From contig NC_081414.1 of NCBI RefSeq assembly GCF_030272615.1, forward strand, positions 781,238,119 to 781,302,118: DNA of 64,000 nt, in the 5' to 3' direction. The first letter of the stretch is position 1; each line of letters begins with the position of its first letter. The notes under the pieces are model-generated. The model was not told the origin of the DNA, made no database searches, and was given only the letters and a program-made list of their open reading frames with translations. Source of the DNA: Cryptomeria japonica. Its lineage: Eukaryota; Streptophyta; Pinopsida; Cupressales; Cupressaceae. Of the stretch, positions 38,180 to 48,348 are shown piece by piece. The translations under genes were made by a program, and so were the position numbers.

Positions 38180-39138
38180 AATATCATATACTAATTTATT
38201 TATAAATTAATATATTAAAATATTATATATTAATATATTAATAAACATTAGATTAATTATGTACAAATTTAGTTAGTGAATTTACTTATTAAAATCGGAT
38301 ATCCGGTTTGTGTTGTAAAATTTTAAAATTTCAAATTTCGGCTCGGGAATGCTTTAGGATTTGGCTTGGAAGTGACAAGCCTAGAAAGTCAACTAAAAAA
38401 ACGTGTTTTTTCAGTAGTCCTTGATTTTCCTGACTTTACATTGGTGGCTGGCGACTTTTTTTGTAGTCAAAATTGATAAAATGAAAAGGGATTTTTAAGG
38501 ACATTCTCAACATTTGAACAATATAAGGTCTGTCTTATTTCGACTTTAATAAATAATTATTATTTATTTTCTAATTGAATTCTGACAATAGTTCAGATTG
38601 ATAGACTGATTGAAAAACCCTCATAACTTTCAAATGGTATAAGATTTGTTGAATCTGAAACATGCATCACATCCTATGCTTCGTCTACTATAGGGAAAAA
38701 ATTTTATAAAAAAAATTCATAAGGTTTTAACCATGTTAAGGTGGTCAGACGTAGGAGTTTTTGAATTTCTGAAAAGCTATAGTAAAAAATTCATAAATAA
38801 TTATTTACTTTATAAAAAATTTAAAAACAATATGTGTCACATCTGGACACGAGTCTAATACTTATATTATAAATATTATAAAAAAATATTATGATTTGAT
38901 TGTGATTAGGGTGGTCAGATATACGTCTACTTCTTATCTTTTTCCTAAAATTTTAGTACCACTGCATTGAAATTTGAAAGTTTCATCAAATAGGATTTTT
39001 TTCTTCAAAAAAACAACTAGTAGCTTAGAAACTAGATTCAAGTTTCTATATAATCTCTATTTACATATTTTAAAAATAGTGTTCACAACTTATTCAAATT
39101 TTCTTGTCAAGTTGCATAACTCTGTTTTTTTGAAATTT
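38180..39138. other. AT-rich right interior of the DNA transposon
   Basis: Nothing coding is seen. A GATATCC-type motif, aaaatcggatatccggttt, lies at 38291-38309. The sequence is otherwise long A/T runs. Confidence 0.5.
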
Positions 39139-39188
39139 CATTGCCACTTAAGGGCCTGTTTTGGCACACCATGATCCTGCACACACCC
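39139..39188 (-). repeat. Right TIR of the DNA transposon
   Basis: The reverse complement begins GGGTGTGTGCAGGATCATGG, continues tgtgccaaaa and ends agtggcaatg, matching the left TIR apart from a 10-bp gap and a few substitutions. Confidence 0.8.
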
Positions 39189-39460
39189 AACACCTTCCAT
39201 CTACCTGTAGGAGAGATGACGATCACACTTGAGGATTTATATCAGATTCTGACGATTCCATTTGCTAGCGACAAGGTCAATTATGATTCTGCTCAGCGAC
39301 CAGGTATCTTAGCATTGAGACGTATATTCCACGATGAGACTATCCTTGAGCAGGTGTAGTGAGCAGTTTCCACTGGCATGTGTTTTATTAGGTATCCTTG
39401 GTTGTTTTGTTATGCCAGATAGGGGACAACAAGGTTTTGTTTGTGGTTGGGCTAGGATGT
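39189..39460 (+). pseudogene. PMD gene copy A, second coding part
   Basis: Reads NTFHLPVGEMTITLEDLYQI, then RPGILALRRIF, and after a frameshift near 39356 FPLACVLLGILGCF and MPDRGQQGFVCGWARML. Copy B has TFHLPMGEMIVTLEDVYRIL, REALRRVF and LCPDRATRGLAVGWGGTLETL at the same places. The gene is cut at 39460 by LTR element D and resumes at 57800. Confidence 0.85.
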
Positions 39461-41087
39461 TGTTATCTTGTCATTCGTCCCTCATAACAAGAGTGAGTCG
39501 CCTTGCAAAAAATTTTAGTTGAGTCCTTATCTTGTTTAAAATTCATTGGTTCAATCCCTAATCCACTTGTAAATCATTTATAGATCATTAGCATTAAGTT
39601 TCAATGGTCTGTTGAACCTCATGAACCCCTTCAACCATTTTGAACAGAGTTCATAGTGTTCATTTAGGTTCCGTAGGTTCTAAGTGGTGTCTAAGAGATT
39701 TTCAGACTAATGCTCACCTAATTTTTTTGCAGCAATTCTACTTCACAGTCGCGGGTGATATTTCATATCCTCTTTTTCCGAGTTGTGAACCATTTGAACA
39801 TAGTTCAAATAGTTCAGGGATGTTCAACATGTTCAATGAAGTTCAAAGGTTCAACCCACAACCAAAATGGAGAGGCAAAGCAATCAGTGGATAAATTTGG
39901 TCAACCAACAAAAGTTTGGAAGAGGAATATTGATTCACTATTTACTTAGGCAGCAATTGATTATTTTTCCTAGAGTATTGTGAAAGAGTTAGCACAAAGA
40001 ATGTTTATAAATTTCAGTGTAGCCTGTAAATACAAATTTTCTAAGATATCAAAATTAGTCTCTCTGCAGGGGATATATCTCTCACTTCAATCATTGGATC
40101 AAGTTGGATTCTAGATATGTTTTATGAAACCTATTTTTATAAGTTCTGACCAAAGTAATTGTGGAAATTCAATCTGCTCTACAAGATACACTTAACAGAA
40201 TACAAGTCTAGAACAAAGAACATTTTCTGATTATTGTGACAGAAAAACTGTCATGTTGCGGGGGGTATAACTTTTCATTCCACCATTGGTTTTTTCCCAT
40301 TTTTGGATATGTTGTGCATAGACACATTGCACATGTTTCCACTAGAGCAATGAACTAAATTATGTCTCCTTCAAAAGATATGGTTGACTAAGTGCGGGTT
40401 TGTCCAAGGTGACCAACAATAACCGAGTTTCTTGTCTTCAAATATTAACAAGGCGCGACTTGTATTTGCAATGATGGAGCCCATAATTAATTCATAAAGC
40501 TTATGTATTTTAAGTTATAATGTTTTCAGATTAAAAAATTATGATTAAAGATTACAGTTAAACCAAGAAAGTGTCAAAAGAATGAAGACAGTTATTTATA
40601 TCTAGCTGTCAGCATATGATATGCCAGGATTCAGTTTTTGGAACTGAAAGTGTCTCACCAAGAGGAAAAGAAGGATAAATATGAAAAAGAAAGGGAAAAT
40701 TTGGGTTCCTCTTCTTTTTCTTTTCTTCCAGTAGCCTGTGGGTGAGGGAGAGTATATTTTTATTTGTAAGGGAGGATTTGAAGCTTTTCTAAGCAATGCT
40801 TTGTACAGAAAATATCAATCTTTGAGTTGATTTTCAGACATGAATAGAATGCAGATGATATCTTCAATCTTTGTGTTGCTGATATTCTTCTCATGACTAT
40901 AGCTGGACTTTGAGCCTTTGCAATTGTTTATTAATGTCTTTTTTATTATAATCAATTGTGTATGTGGATTTATTACAAGTATGTGTGCTTGAAAGTAAGC
41001 CATATTGGAGCAATGATTTTCTTTGTTAGTTTTTTGTCCAAGTGCTATCCATAAGTGCATAAAATTAAACTTTGATGTAATGGTATT
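39461..41087 (+). repeat. 5' LTR of element D, first part
   Basis: Starts TGTTATCTTGTCATTCGTCC and is collinear with 55912 onwards. Near 39615-39870 it is rich in gttcaa and ttgaac words. It stops at 41087, where the copy B TSD gtatt ends. Confidence 0.9.
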
Positions 41088-41875
41088 TGTATATGGTGAA
41101 AATGGATAGCAATAAACAACAATATTGAAAGACTAAAATGGATTCAACCACGAAACCCTAGCCTAACAATGAACAAAGATCCACCATAACATATGAAGAT
41201 AACCTAAGACAATGCAAAACAACTCAAAATCACAAAGATTATACCATCACATGTCCACTAGGGTTTTGATCTCCATTCTTCCTATCTCCATTGATCTTGT
41301 TTGATATACTTGCTCTCAGATTTTTTTGTATGCACAAGAGCTCAATAAAGAACGGAATGTGGTTGCAAGTAGAATTGTAGTGTAGCCAAGTCCTCCAAAA
41401 TCAATCATTAGGATGTGTCATTAGGGTTTGACAATGAAGAAAGCATCTCCTTAAATAGAAGACACAATATGAAATGGAGGGATAAGATTGAGAGGTGTAA
41501 AAAGGAGGTCGGCTAGGATTAGAGGGTAGGTAAAGGAAATAATAAAATAATGAAAGGGGTAGGTAGTGTAGGAATTAAGAGATGAATGACATGTGTCATG
41601 TGTAGAAAAAGATAATGAACTAATTAAATAAATAAAGATTTATTTAATTAATAGAAGAAGTAGGACAATTAAATAAATAAAATATTTATTTAATTTAGGA
41701 AAGGGATAATTTAAATAAATAAATGTATTTATTTAAATGAGAAATAAGGCTAGAAGAGGATAAATGAATTAATTAAATAAATAAAAATTTATTTAATTAA
41801 TAGAAGAATTAGGCTTAGATAATTAAATAAATAAAATATTTATTTAATTAGACATGACAATTTTGGGTGTCTACA
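41088..41875 (-). repeat. 3' LTR of Gypsy-PMD copy B (left copy)
   Basis: + strand TGTATATGGTGAAAATGG to GGTGTCTACA. From about 41618 to 41850 there are five AT palindromes of the type taattaaataaat then atttatttaatta, spaced by 10-25 bp of mixed sequence. Confidence 0.95.
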
Positions 41876-42118
41876 TTTTGCCCCTCTTTGAGACAATGCG
41901 GCTTGTCGCGTTGTTTCAAAGAAGATAAGATGAACTGATACAGAGTTGCCCCAGGATGGGAATGATATGCCCCCTCGAGAGATTGGATGAAAATGTCTGG
42001 AAAGATTGTAGACAATCTCTCGATAAGAAAGATGGGATAGAATGGGTTGAGCGAATAGAGTGACAGAGTCACGGGATGAAGAAGACTAACTCGGGAAAAT
42101 GCAGGCGAGGGCTAGGCT
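41876..42118 (-). other. Polypurine tract and 3' untranslated sequence of copy B
   Basis: The - strand tract CTCAAAGAGGGGCAAAA abuts the 3' LTR. The rest has no coding frame of note and precedes the PMD promoter on the + strand. Confidence 0.75.
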
Positions 42119-42132
42119 AGGCTATAAGATAG
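42119..42132 (+). promoter_or_regulatory. TATA-type promoter of PMD copy B
   Basis: GGCTATAAGATAGG, about 155 bp upstream of the splice donor at 42287. Copy A has ggctatataagggg in the same place relative to its donor. No transcript evidence is available from sequence alone. Confidence 0.5.
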
Positions 42133-42404
42133 GCCACGGGCAAAAGACATCCTCATTGTCATCCACACCCATAGAAGATCACAGTGCAGAGCGAGAAAAG
42201 AGCAGCAGCAGTCAGCAGCGATGGCATTCATTCATAGATTCAATCGTGTTCGCTGATTCCAGCGACCAGCCGATGCAGGAGAGCCGGTAAGTACCCGAAA
42301 ACCTCCGTGTACTTTCACGCATTTCGAGTTTTGTCATAAATGCATGTTTAGGAGCAATAAATGCGCTAGAAATAGGATAGTTTAAAAGTGCAAAAACGCG
42401 CAAC

Positions 42405-42692
42405 CGCGTCTGTGTCAGCGCCAGGCGCGTCTGTGTCCAACAGGCGCGTCTGTGTCGGGTCCAGGCGCGTCTGTGCCTGGAACCGCGTGTGTGTTGATTG
42501 CGGACGCGTTTGTGAAAGGTAGCAGCGTCTGTGATTTTTAGTAGCGTTTATGTCATGCAGGGACGTCTGTGTTCCCTGGTCGCGTTTGTGTCCGACATAG
42601 GCACGTTTGTGTTCAGAAAGCGCGTCTGTGTTGCAGAAGCGCGTTTGTGCAGTCTGTAAGCGCGTTTAGGAGTCAAAAGCGCGTTTGTGTGT
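42405..42692 (+). repeat. CGCGTCTGTGT repeat cluster in the PMD intron
   Basis: About 15 copies spaced 12-25 bp apart, with the core CGCGTCTGTGT varying to cgcgtttgtg, gacgtctgtg and agcgtttatg. The reverse-complement form fills two clusters in the gag leader (51340-51640 and 52850-53100). Confidence 0.9.
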
Positions 42693-42814
42693 TTAAATGC
42701 ATGGTTTTAGTCTTTTAGGTCAAATCGGCAGTTCTGTGATGAACATATGCTGTCGATTGGATAAGCTGCTGAGAGGATACACTCAAGCAGGTCCTCTAGG
42801 AAGATTAGGATAGA

Positions 42815-43060
42815 TTAAGGCACTTTGTGATGAACAGGGAGCACCAGGATAGGCAGCACTTTGTGATGAACAGGGAGTGCGAATGTGAGTGACACTTTGT
42901 GATGAACAGGGAATGTCATACACGTAGTACTTTGTGATGAATAGGGAGCACTACTAGGATAGATAGCAACACTTTGTGATGAACAGTGAGTGTCACTAGG
43001 GTAGATAACCAGATGCATTTAGGTAGCAAGTAGCATTTTGTGATAAACAGTGAATGCCAC
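42815..43060 (+). repeat. Repeats of cactttgtgatgaacag
   Basis: Six near-identical copies spaced roughly 35-65 bp apart, each followed by a purine-rich ggagca or tgagtg word. It lies in the intron just before the PMD coding exon. Confidence 0.85.
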
Positions 43061-43104
43061 GATAACTGACAAGATTGATTGTGTGACTGCAGGAGTATTT
43101 GCCG

Positions 43105-44499
43105 ATGTTGGAGTCACGGGAGAGATCCCCATCGACTCAGAGACTGCGACCAGAGTTGTCTATTCAGGACATGATTTCCATTGAGGAGATGGGGCTCACA
43201 CATATGCTCTATGTGCCCGAGTTTCGGGCAAACATGGGGTTGCTGACTGCGTTGGCCGAGAGATGGCACTCAGAGACATGCACGTTTCACCTGCCGATGG
43301 GTGAGATGATAGTGACATTGGAGGATGTATATAGGATTCTGCATGTTCCCATTGATGGAGATTTGATTCCCTACGACCGAGACGGTGACAGGGAGGCATT
43401 GAGACGAGTTTTTCAGGATCCTGAGTTGGAGATGCAAGCAGGTCATGTAGCCTGGGACACCATGACTGCCACAGGATTAGCATTGCCGGCAGTTGTTGGG
43501 GGAGTCATCAGTGGATATTTGTGTCCAGACAGGGCCACACGAGGATTGGCAGTGGGCTGGGGAGGGACCTTGGAGACGCTGATGGCAGAGCACACGAGGT
43601 ATGCGTGGGGGCCATGTGTCCTAGCACATTTGTATTATGAGCTGCATCAGTTTGTATACCACGGGTCAGTGGGATTGGGCTGCGGGGTGACACTATTGCA
43701 GGTTTGGGCTTACGAGCATCTGCCAGTGACGAGGCCGATTCATTTCAGAGGCAAAGGACAGGGACAGAGTTTTGTTCATTTGTATGCCATGATTACATCC
43801 CAGCCTCGGATTGGGAGATTAGAGCACTGGAGGAGAGTTATTGATGATATTGACATGGTGATCTGGAGGCCGTACCTGGGGTGCGAGGAGTGGGAGGACG
43901 ATGCATTGGAGCTGCCCTACACCTTCCGGAGTAGGTACCTGATTGGGCGGACGCCCTATATATTAGAGAGACAGCTGGTGGACCGGGTATGCAGGCAGTT
44001 TGGGAGGATCCAGAGGATGCCGCGAGGCTCGGGCATGTATGCCCGTACGGTCAGAGATCAGGTGCAGTTTGGCCCACTGCTATCATATGATCAGGCAGTG
44101 ATGCAGTTAGCTGAGATGATGCCGATGCCATGGGACATGTGGCCAGAGGTAGATGATGCAGGGATGGACGCCGAGTACTCTGCGTATTGGGCAGAGCATC
44201 CATATCCCAGATTGACAGATCCGGCAGAGCCACTGGATGGAGAGGGTGGAGGAGAGGATGATGATGGAGGAGGGGATGGAGGTAGGGGCCAGCGGAGGTG
44301 GAGGGGAGTGGTGGGAGAGAGACGGGTAGCACCTCGGAGGGAGGGAGGACAGGAGAGAGCAGCTCCAGTGGTGAGAGGATGGGGTGGACTGCCCCTACAG
44401 GTGCCAGCAGCACAAAGTCCCAGAGAGGGACAGAGACAGGTGCAGCCAAAGGGACAGAGACAGGTACAGCCACAGGTACCTATACAGGCACAGGGATAG
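43105..44499 (+). CDS. PMD (plant mobile domain) protein of Gypsy-PMD copy B
   Basis: From ATG 43105, 464 codons to TAG 44497-44499. The first ~345 residues form the PMD, with motifs MGLLTALAERWHSET, CTFHLPMGEMIVTLEDVYRIL, GYLCPDRATRGLAVGWGG, and HWRRVIDDIDMVIW followed by RPYLGC. An acidic Gly/Asp/Glu stretch (about residues 375-395) and a Gln-rich stretch built from GQRQVQP units follow. The start is chosen because copy A has the same ATG TTG GA after an equivalent splice acceptor. PMD proteins in plants (MAIN, MAIL1) act in nuclear gene regulation; the role in this element is unknown. The ORF is visibly more GC-rich than its surroundings. The TAG lies in the Gln-rich part at a probable CAG site, and the same frame stays open to 45042. 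Confidence 0.9.
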   Translation: MLESRERSPSTQRLRPELSIQDMISIEEMGLTHMLYVPEFRANMGLLTALAERWHSETCTFHLPMGEMIVTLEDVYRILHVPIDGDLIPYDRDGDREALRRVFQDPELEMQAGHVAWDTMTATGLALPAVVGGVISGYLCPDRATRGLAVGWGGTLETLMAEHTRYAWGPCVLAHLYYELHQFVYHGSVGLGCGVTLLQVWAYEHLPVTRPIHFRGKGQGQSFVHLYAMITSQPRIGRLEHWRRVIDDIDMVIWRPYLGCEEWEDDALELPYTFRSRYLIGRTPYILERQLVDRVCRQFGRIQRMPRGSGMYARTVRDQVQFGPLLSYDQAVMQLAEMMPMPWDMWPEVDDAGMDAEYSAYWAEHPYPRLTDPAEPLDGEGGGEDDDGGGDGGRGQRRWRGVVGERRVAPRREGGQERAAPVVRGWGGLPLQVPAAQSPREGQRQVQPKGQRQVQPQVPIQAQG

Positions 44500-45042
44500 G
44501 TGCAGGCAGAGGCACAGGGACAGGCACCTGTAGAGGAGGAGCCACAGGCAGAGGCGGAGAGCGGAGACTCTGAGGAGGACGAGGTGTTGAGGCTGCGAGA
44601 GATCTGCCAGGGCCAGGCAGATGAGATTGAGGATTTGGTTCGAGAGAGGAACCACCTCAGGATCAGGGTCCGAGACACAGAGCGAGAGAGGGATCAGGCC
44701 ATCCAGCGATACACAGAGGCCGAGACAGCTCTGAGGGCAGGGAGGCGAGCAGCAGAGGATGCAGCGGCAGGCTACGCATATGTTTTGCGAGCTGGAGAGG
44801 AGATCGCCTACTGGAGGGATCTATACTATGCAGCCGTGCCAGCAGATCAGCGGGCTAGGAGCTTCCATAGATCATCGCGCACAGCGATGGCTACGGGAGG
44901 GAGTCGCAGGAGACAGGCATCCAGCGGTGGAGTCATGGGGCCTCCACCACCACCAGAGAGACAGGGGGATCCTGGGGCGGGACCATCTACAGCTCAGACT
45001 CCGTCGAGGCGAGGCGGCTCCGAGGGAGGGAGTTCCTCATAG
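44500..45042 (+). pseudogene. C-terminal extension of the PMD protein after an in-frame TAG
   Basis: It continues the PMD frame directly after the stop, with 180 open codons. It begins with Gln/Ala/Glu-rich repeats, then a strong coiled-coil stretch (DEVLRLREICQGQADEIEDL and DTERERDQAIQRYTEAETAL), then a basic, Ser- and Pro-rich tail (GGSRRRQASS, PPPPPERQ). An extension this long and open shows that the stop is recent or suppressed. Copy A has a matching Gln-rich tail at 58488-58540. Confidence 0.75.
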
Positions 45043-46785
45043 CTATAGTGGGCTCCCATTGTATCAGTATATGTACCATTATTGTATTGTAGACACCTGC
45101 GGGTGATTCTTTTGTAGCCATATGATTCTTTTGACATCATTGTATTATGACACATTTGATTATATATATGAGATGATTCATTTTGCGGCAGCTATATGCA
45201 TGTGTACCTATGTGATGAGATGTTCTTATGTGATACATGTATTATGATATGGATGCAAATATGTATATGATGCGATGCAATATATTTTTGTTCTTTTATG
45301 TTTTATATGTGATGCATGATGTAAATGTGAATGTATGTAATGCAAATGAATATGATAATGCAAATGATTATTTACATAATGAAAATGTGAGATGTGCTAA
45401 CATGTGTTGTATGCAGGATGTGATGCAATTGTGATATCTATATGTATGTATGAAATGCTTATATGTGGTGATGCAGGTGCAACTATATGAAATACAAATG
45501 TTTTTGGTGTGTCATTATACTCAGTCATGTGATAGCGGGCTACGCGGACTTGAGAAGGACGATGGAAGTCAATCAAGAAAGGGGGATGGAAGACAGAAGA
45601 TATGAACGTGAAAGAGCTTCTTGTGCGTTATCATCATTGAGCTTTATTATGGCAAAATAGGTTATGACAATCGAGGCATTTGTTCGGCCCAGAAAGTCAT
45701 TGTACCTGTTTGCATGGAGATAAGACAGTCACTAACAAGGAATGCCCCAGTTCACACTAGACTCACAGTGTCCTCATATCCTTGGACAAGTCATAGCATT
45801 ACTAAAAGACAATCCACAGACAGCAAATGCAAATAGGTGACGATACCCCATCCTCGCCTTTCTAGTCAAAGACATCCTGGAGATAGAATCTCTAGTCAGA
45901 GACATCCTGGAAAAGCTAAAAGACATGTCACCAAAAAAGATGAAATCAAAAGAAAACCAAGACTCGACACCAACATCCACTGTAGTCCTCAAGTTTAGTG
46001 TCTCTTGTCACTTGTATAAGTCGAATTTTGATTGTGGTCACAATGTTCACTTTCACAAAAAGGATAGATAGCACTGAACCATATTGTTGTCTGAGTCTGT
46101 TGAAAGATTTGATTTTGTTGAAGCCCATTGTTGCTGCTGTGTCTCATCTGAAACTGACTGAATCCATGAAACTGATACTTTATTGCGGAGAAGATGAAAC
46201 TTTATTGCGGATCTGGCGATGCAAATGTTGCTTTATTGCGGATTGTGCGTGAATAGACTGAAGGAAGCTGGAAGAAACTATACTCCTCGAAACATGAGAT
46301 GTTCTTAGTTCCACACCCATCACTAGACATAGGATTGGCCGTAGTCACAGATAGGATCTGATTTATTATGGATGGAAAAAGGAGTGAAAGGGGAGGGTTA
46401 TGGATGGCTAACCAATCTTAGGTAGATCAATAACAAGCCATGATGGGAATGGGCAAGTTTATTGTGAGTGAATAGGTTGTGAGTGTGTGCAAAGTGAAAG
46501 GATGAAAGTGAATCCTGAAGGAGGGAGGAGCAAAGTCCCTACGCATGGCGCTGGTGACCCAGTTTTCACCATGGTACTTGCCCAGGGCGCCACCGAAGTG
46601 GTTTTCACTGTTGGACGAAATTATTTCTCTTTACTTTTTTTGATTTTTCAAATTTTTTGTTATCACAAGGCGCCTGTTTGCCGGGTTTTCACCAAGTAAC
46701 GATTTTTTTGTTTTATAAATTTTTTTTTGTATTTTTGAAATTTTTTGATTTTTTTGTATTTTTGAATTAGGATCTTCCAAAGAGC
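45043..46785. other. Convergent 3' region of copy B
   Basis: Lies between the end of the PMD gene (+) and the end of the protease-integrase ORF (-). The first 450 bp are AT-rich with atgtatatg and tgatgcaa words, as expected of a 3' untranslated region. Near 46540-46735 there is a palindromic ggcgctggtgacc and gggcgccaccg pair, then long T-runs. No gene recognised. Confidence 0.5.
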
Positions 46786-48348
46786 TTATGTGTAGAACCT
46801 GCGAAGATGCATGCTTTTGATAGGATCCTCCAAGGGTTCACCCTCTGTAGTTGAGAGCTGATATGCCCCAGATCCATATACTGCTGTGATGATGTAAGGA
46901 CCAAGCCAGTTGGGTTCAAATTTGCCCTTCTTATCTCTGTCTTGTTGATTTTTGGGGTTCTCTCTGAGGACCAAGTCACCTACCTCAAATGTGCGAGGCT
47001 TGACTTTGTGATTGTAACTGCATTGTTCCTTGACTGAATGATGTGTAGCTTGAGTGACTGTCTTCCTTGATAAAGGAACTGAGATAGAATTACTAGTGTG
47101 TGGACTACACAGGCCCATATGCGTGTCACCTAAAGAAGTTTGGGCATCACTGATAGAAAATTCCTTTGAGGAAGCTCCATTAAAGGTCCATGATGTATCG
47201 CCAGAAGGGAATGGATGTGTGGAACAAGTGGATGAGTTATGAAGGCTTATGACTGTGAAAAGAAGTGAAAGTAGGATAGCATGATGGAAACTTAGGATCA
47301 ACAAGTATACTTTTTGACTTGAAATTGTAGAACTTTTGCCCCCAGTTATTTTGATATCAGGGGAGATCAACTCTTTCTCTTTTTGCTTTGTAGTATTTTT
47401 ATCCTTGACTTTGATCTTTTTAGAGTCCAATAGCTTCTGATTTTGATTTGGACTAAAGCACTTTTCTTTATTTTCGACTTGTAGATTTTTCTTTTCATAG
47501 CTTGATTTGTGATCCCCAATGAGTGAGGGCTTTTGTGATTCTTGTTGATCCAAATCTGGGAGCGGAGTGGAAATGGAATGAGTGGATGATATGGTAAGGC
47601 TATGTGAGCTCTCAAGAGGGCTGGCGATACGCTCAATAGATTCTTCGTTGGAACCACTCTTAGGACTATTGATAGCAAGAGATGCTTGCACCACTAGAGG
47701 AGATTTGCATTCAGACTTAATAGCCACAACACTAGGTGGTTCACACCCAATTCCTTGGCATTGCATATTGCTTATAGATTGTTTCTGTCGACTGAATGTC
47801 TTAGGAGATAGTGGGAGTTGATCAACATGAAGGATATACTCACCACATCCCATGTCTTTAATCTTGAACTTGTCTTCTTTTAGCTCTGTTTGCTTTGATG
47901 TAGAAGCTTTTAAGGATTCTGGATCCACATATGCTGAAGATGGAATAGCTTCTCGATTAGCTGGAATTGTTATTTCTGATCTAGGTCGCAGATTGTTGCA
48001 ATGTATGAACGGATTTGGGTCAGCTTTGACGGTCACTTCAACTCCATTGTGAGGAAACTTGATGCATCGATGATATGTAGATGGTATTGCTCTCATCTCA
48101 TGAATCCATGGACGTCCTAGCAATATGTTGTATGCGAGATCAAGGTCTAGGACCTGACAAACCACATCCTTTGTAAGTGGCCCAACTCTAAGAGGTAAAA
48201 TGACTGTACCCTTGGATGAACGCTCTTCATCATCATAAGCCTTAATAGTGATTTGGTTTGTAGAATTTACAGCTTTGTCAGAATATCCCAATTGTCTGAT
48301 GGTGCTCCATGTACAAATATTAAGACCTGCTCCTCCATCTATCAGGAC
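46786..48348 (-). CDS. Protease fused to integrase C-terminal domain (copy B)
   Basis: Open from just after TGA 48351-48349 (first ATG at 48291, 501 codons). The active-site region reads VLIDGGAGLNIC, so the triplet is DGG instead of DTG or DSG, followed by the retropepsin flap and LLGRPWIHEMRAIPS, typical of Gypsy proteases. A long Ser/Lys-rich linker with a hydrophobic stretch (VYLLILSFHHAILLSLLF) comes next. The last 90 residues are the integrase C-terminal module: KVKPRTFEVGDLVLRENPK, KGKFEPNWLGPYII and MHLRRFY. Reverse transcriptase, RNase H and the catalytic integrase core are cleanly absent, yet the frame stays open across the junction. Confidence 0.85.
   Translation of the reverse strand, partial: VLIDGGAGLNICTWSTIRQLGYSDKAVNSTNQITIKAYDDEERSSKGTVILPLRVGPLTKDVVCQVLDLDLAYNILLGRPWIHEMRAIPSTYHRCIKFPHNGVEVTVKADPNPFIHCNNLRPRSEITIPANREAIPSSAYVDPESLKASTSKQTELKEDKFKIKDMGCGEYILHVDQLPLSPKTFSRQKQSISNMQCQGIGCEPPSVVAIKSECKSPLVVQASLAINSPKSGSNEESIERIASPLESSHSLTISSTHSISTPLPDLDQQESQKPSLIGDHKSSYEKKNLQVENKEKCFSPNQNQKLLDSKKIKVKDKNTTKQKEKELISPDIKITGGKSSTISSQKVYLLILSFHHAILLSLLFTVISLHNSSTCSTHPFPSGDTSWTFNGASSKEFSISDAQTSLGDTHMGLCSPHTSNSISVPLSRKTVTQATHHSVKEQCSYNHKVKPRTFEVGDLVLRENPKNQQDRDKKGKFEPNWLGPYIITAVYGSGAYQLSTTEGEPLEDPIKSMHLRRFYT

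Larger units (their letters stand above)
23266..39188. mobile_element. TIR DNA transposon inserted in PMD copy A
   Basis: The two ends form an imperfect inverted repeat (23266-23305 and 39139-39188). Flanks read aaaa (23262-23265) and aaca (39189-39192), a probable 4-bp TSD; removing the element and one copy brings the two PMD halves to the same length and phase as in copy B. Without the Gypsy-A insertion the element is about 8.1 kb. It holds a decayed transposase-like gene (33147-36038, -), an orphan ORF (32079-33089, +), AT-repeat tracts, a 1.6-kb palindromic satellite, and about seven copies of a GATATCC motif. The superfamily is not assigned; a 4-bp TSD would be compatible with several. 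Confidence 0.75.
42133..43092 (+). other. PMD copy B 5' exon and first intron
   Basis: The exon ends at gagccg with donor GTAAGTAC (GT at 42287-42288). The intron runs to gtgactgcag (AG 43091-43092), 806 bp. Inside the intron are two repeat families: about 15 variants of CGCGTCTGTGT (42405-42692), and six copies of actttgtgatgaacag (42821-43050). Splicing is inferred from signals and from conservation with copy A. Confidence 0.6.

Noticed and set aside
37054-38194. Open frames with GHHMTPYDTI-like peptides
   Set aside because: They arise because the satellite unit has no stop in some frames; the DNA repeat explains them.
42405-43060. CRISPR-like or telomere-like repeats
   Set aside because: Spacers are short and irregular, the core is degenerate, and the context is a retrotransposon intron.
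44051-44678. Cys/Ser-rich antisense frames over the PMD gene
   Set aside because: Shadow frames of the GC-rich repeat coding on the + strand; the PMD frame has real homology to copy A.
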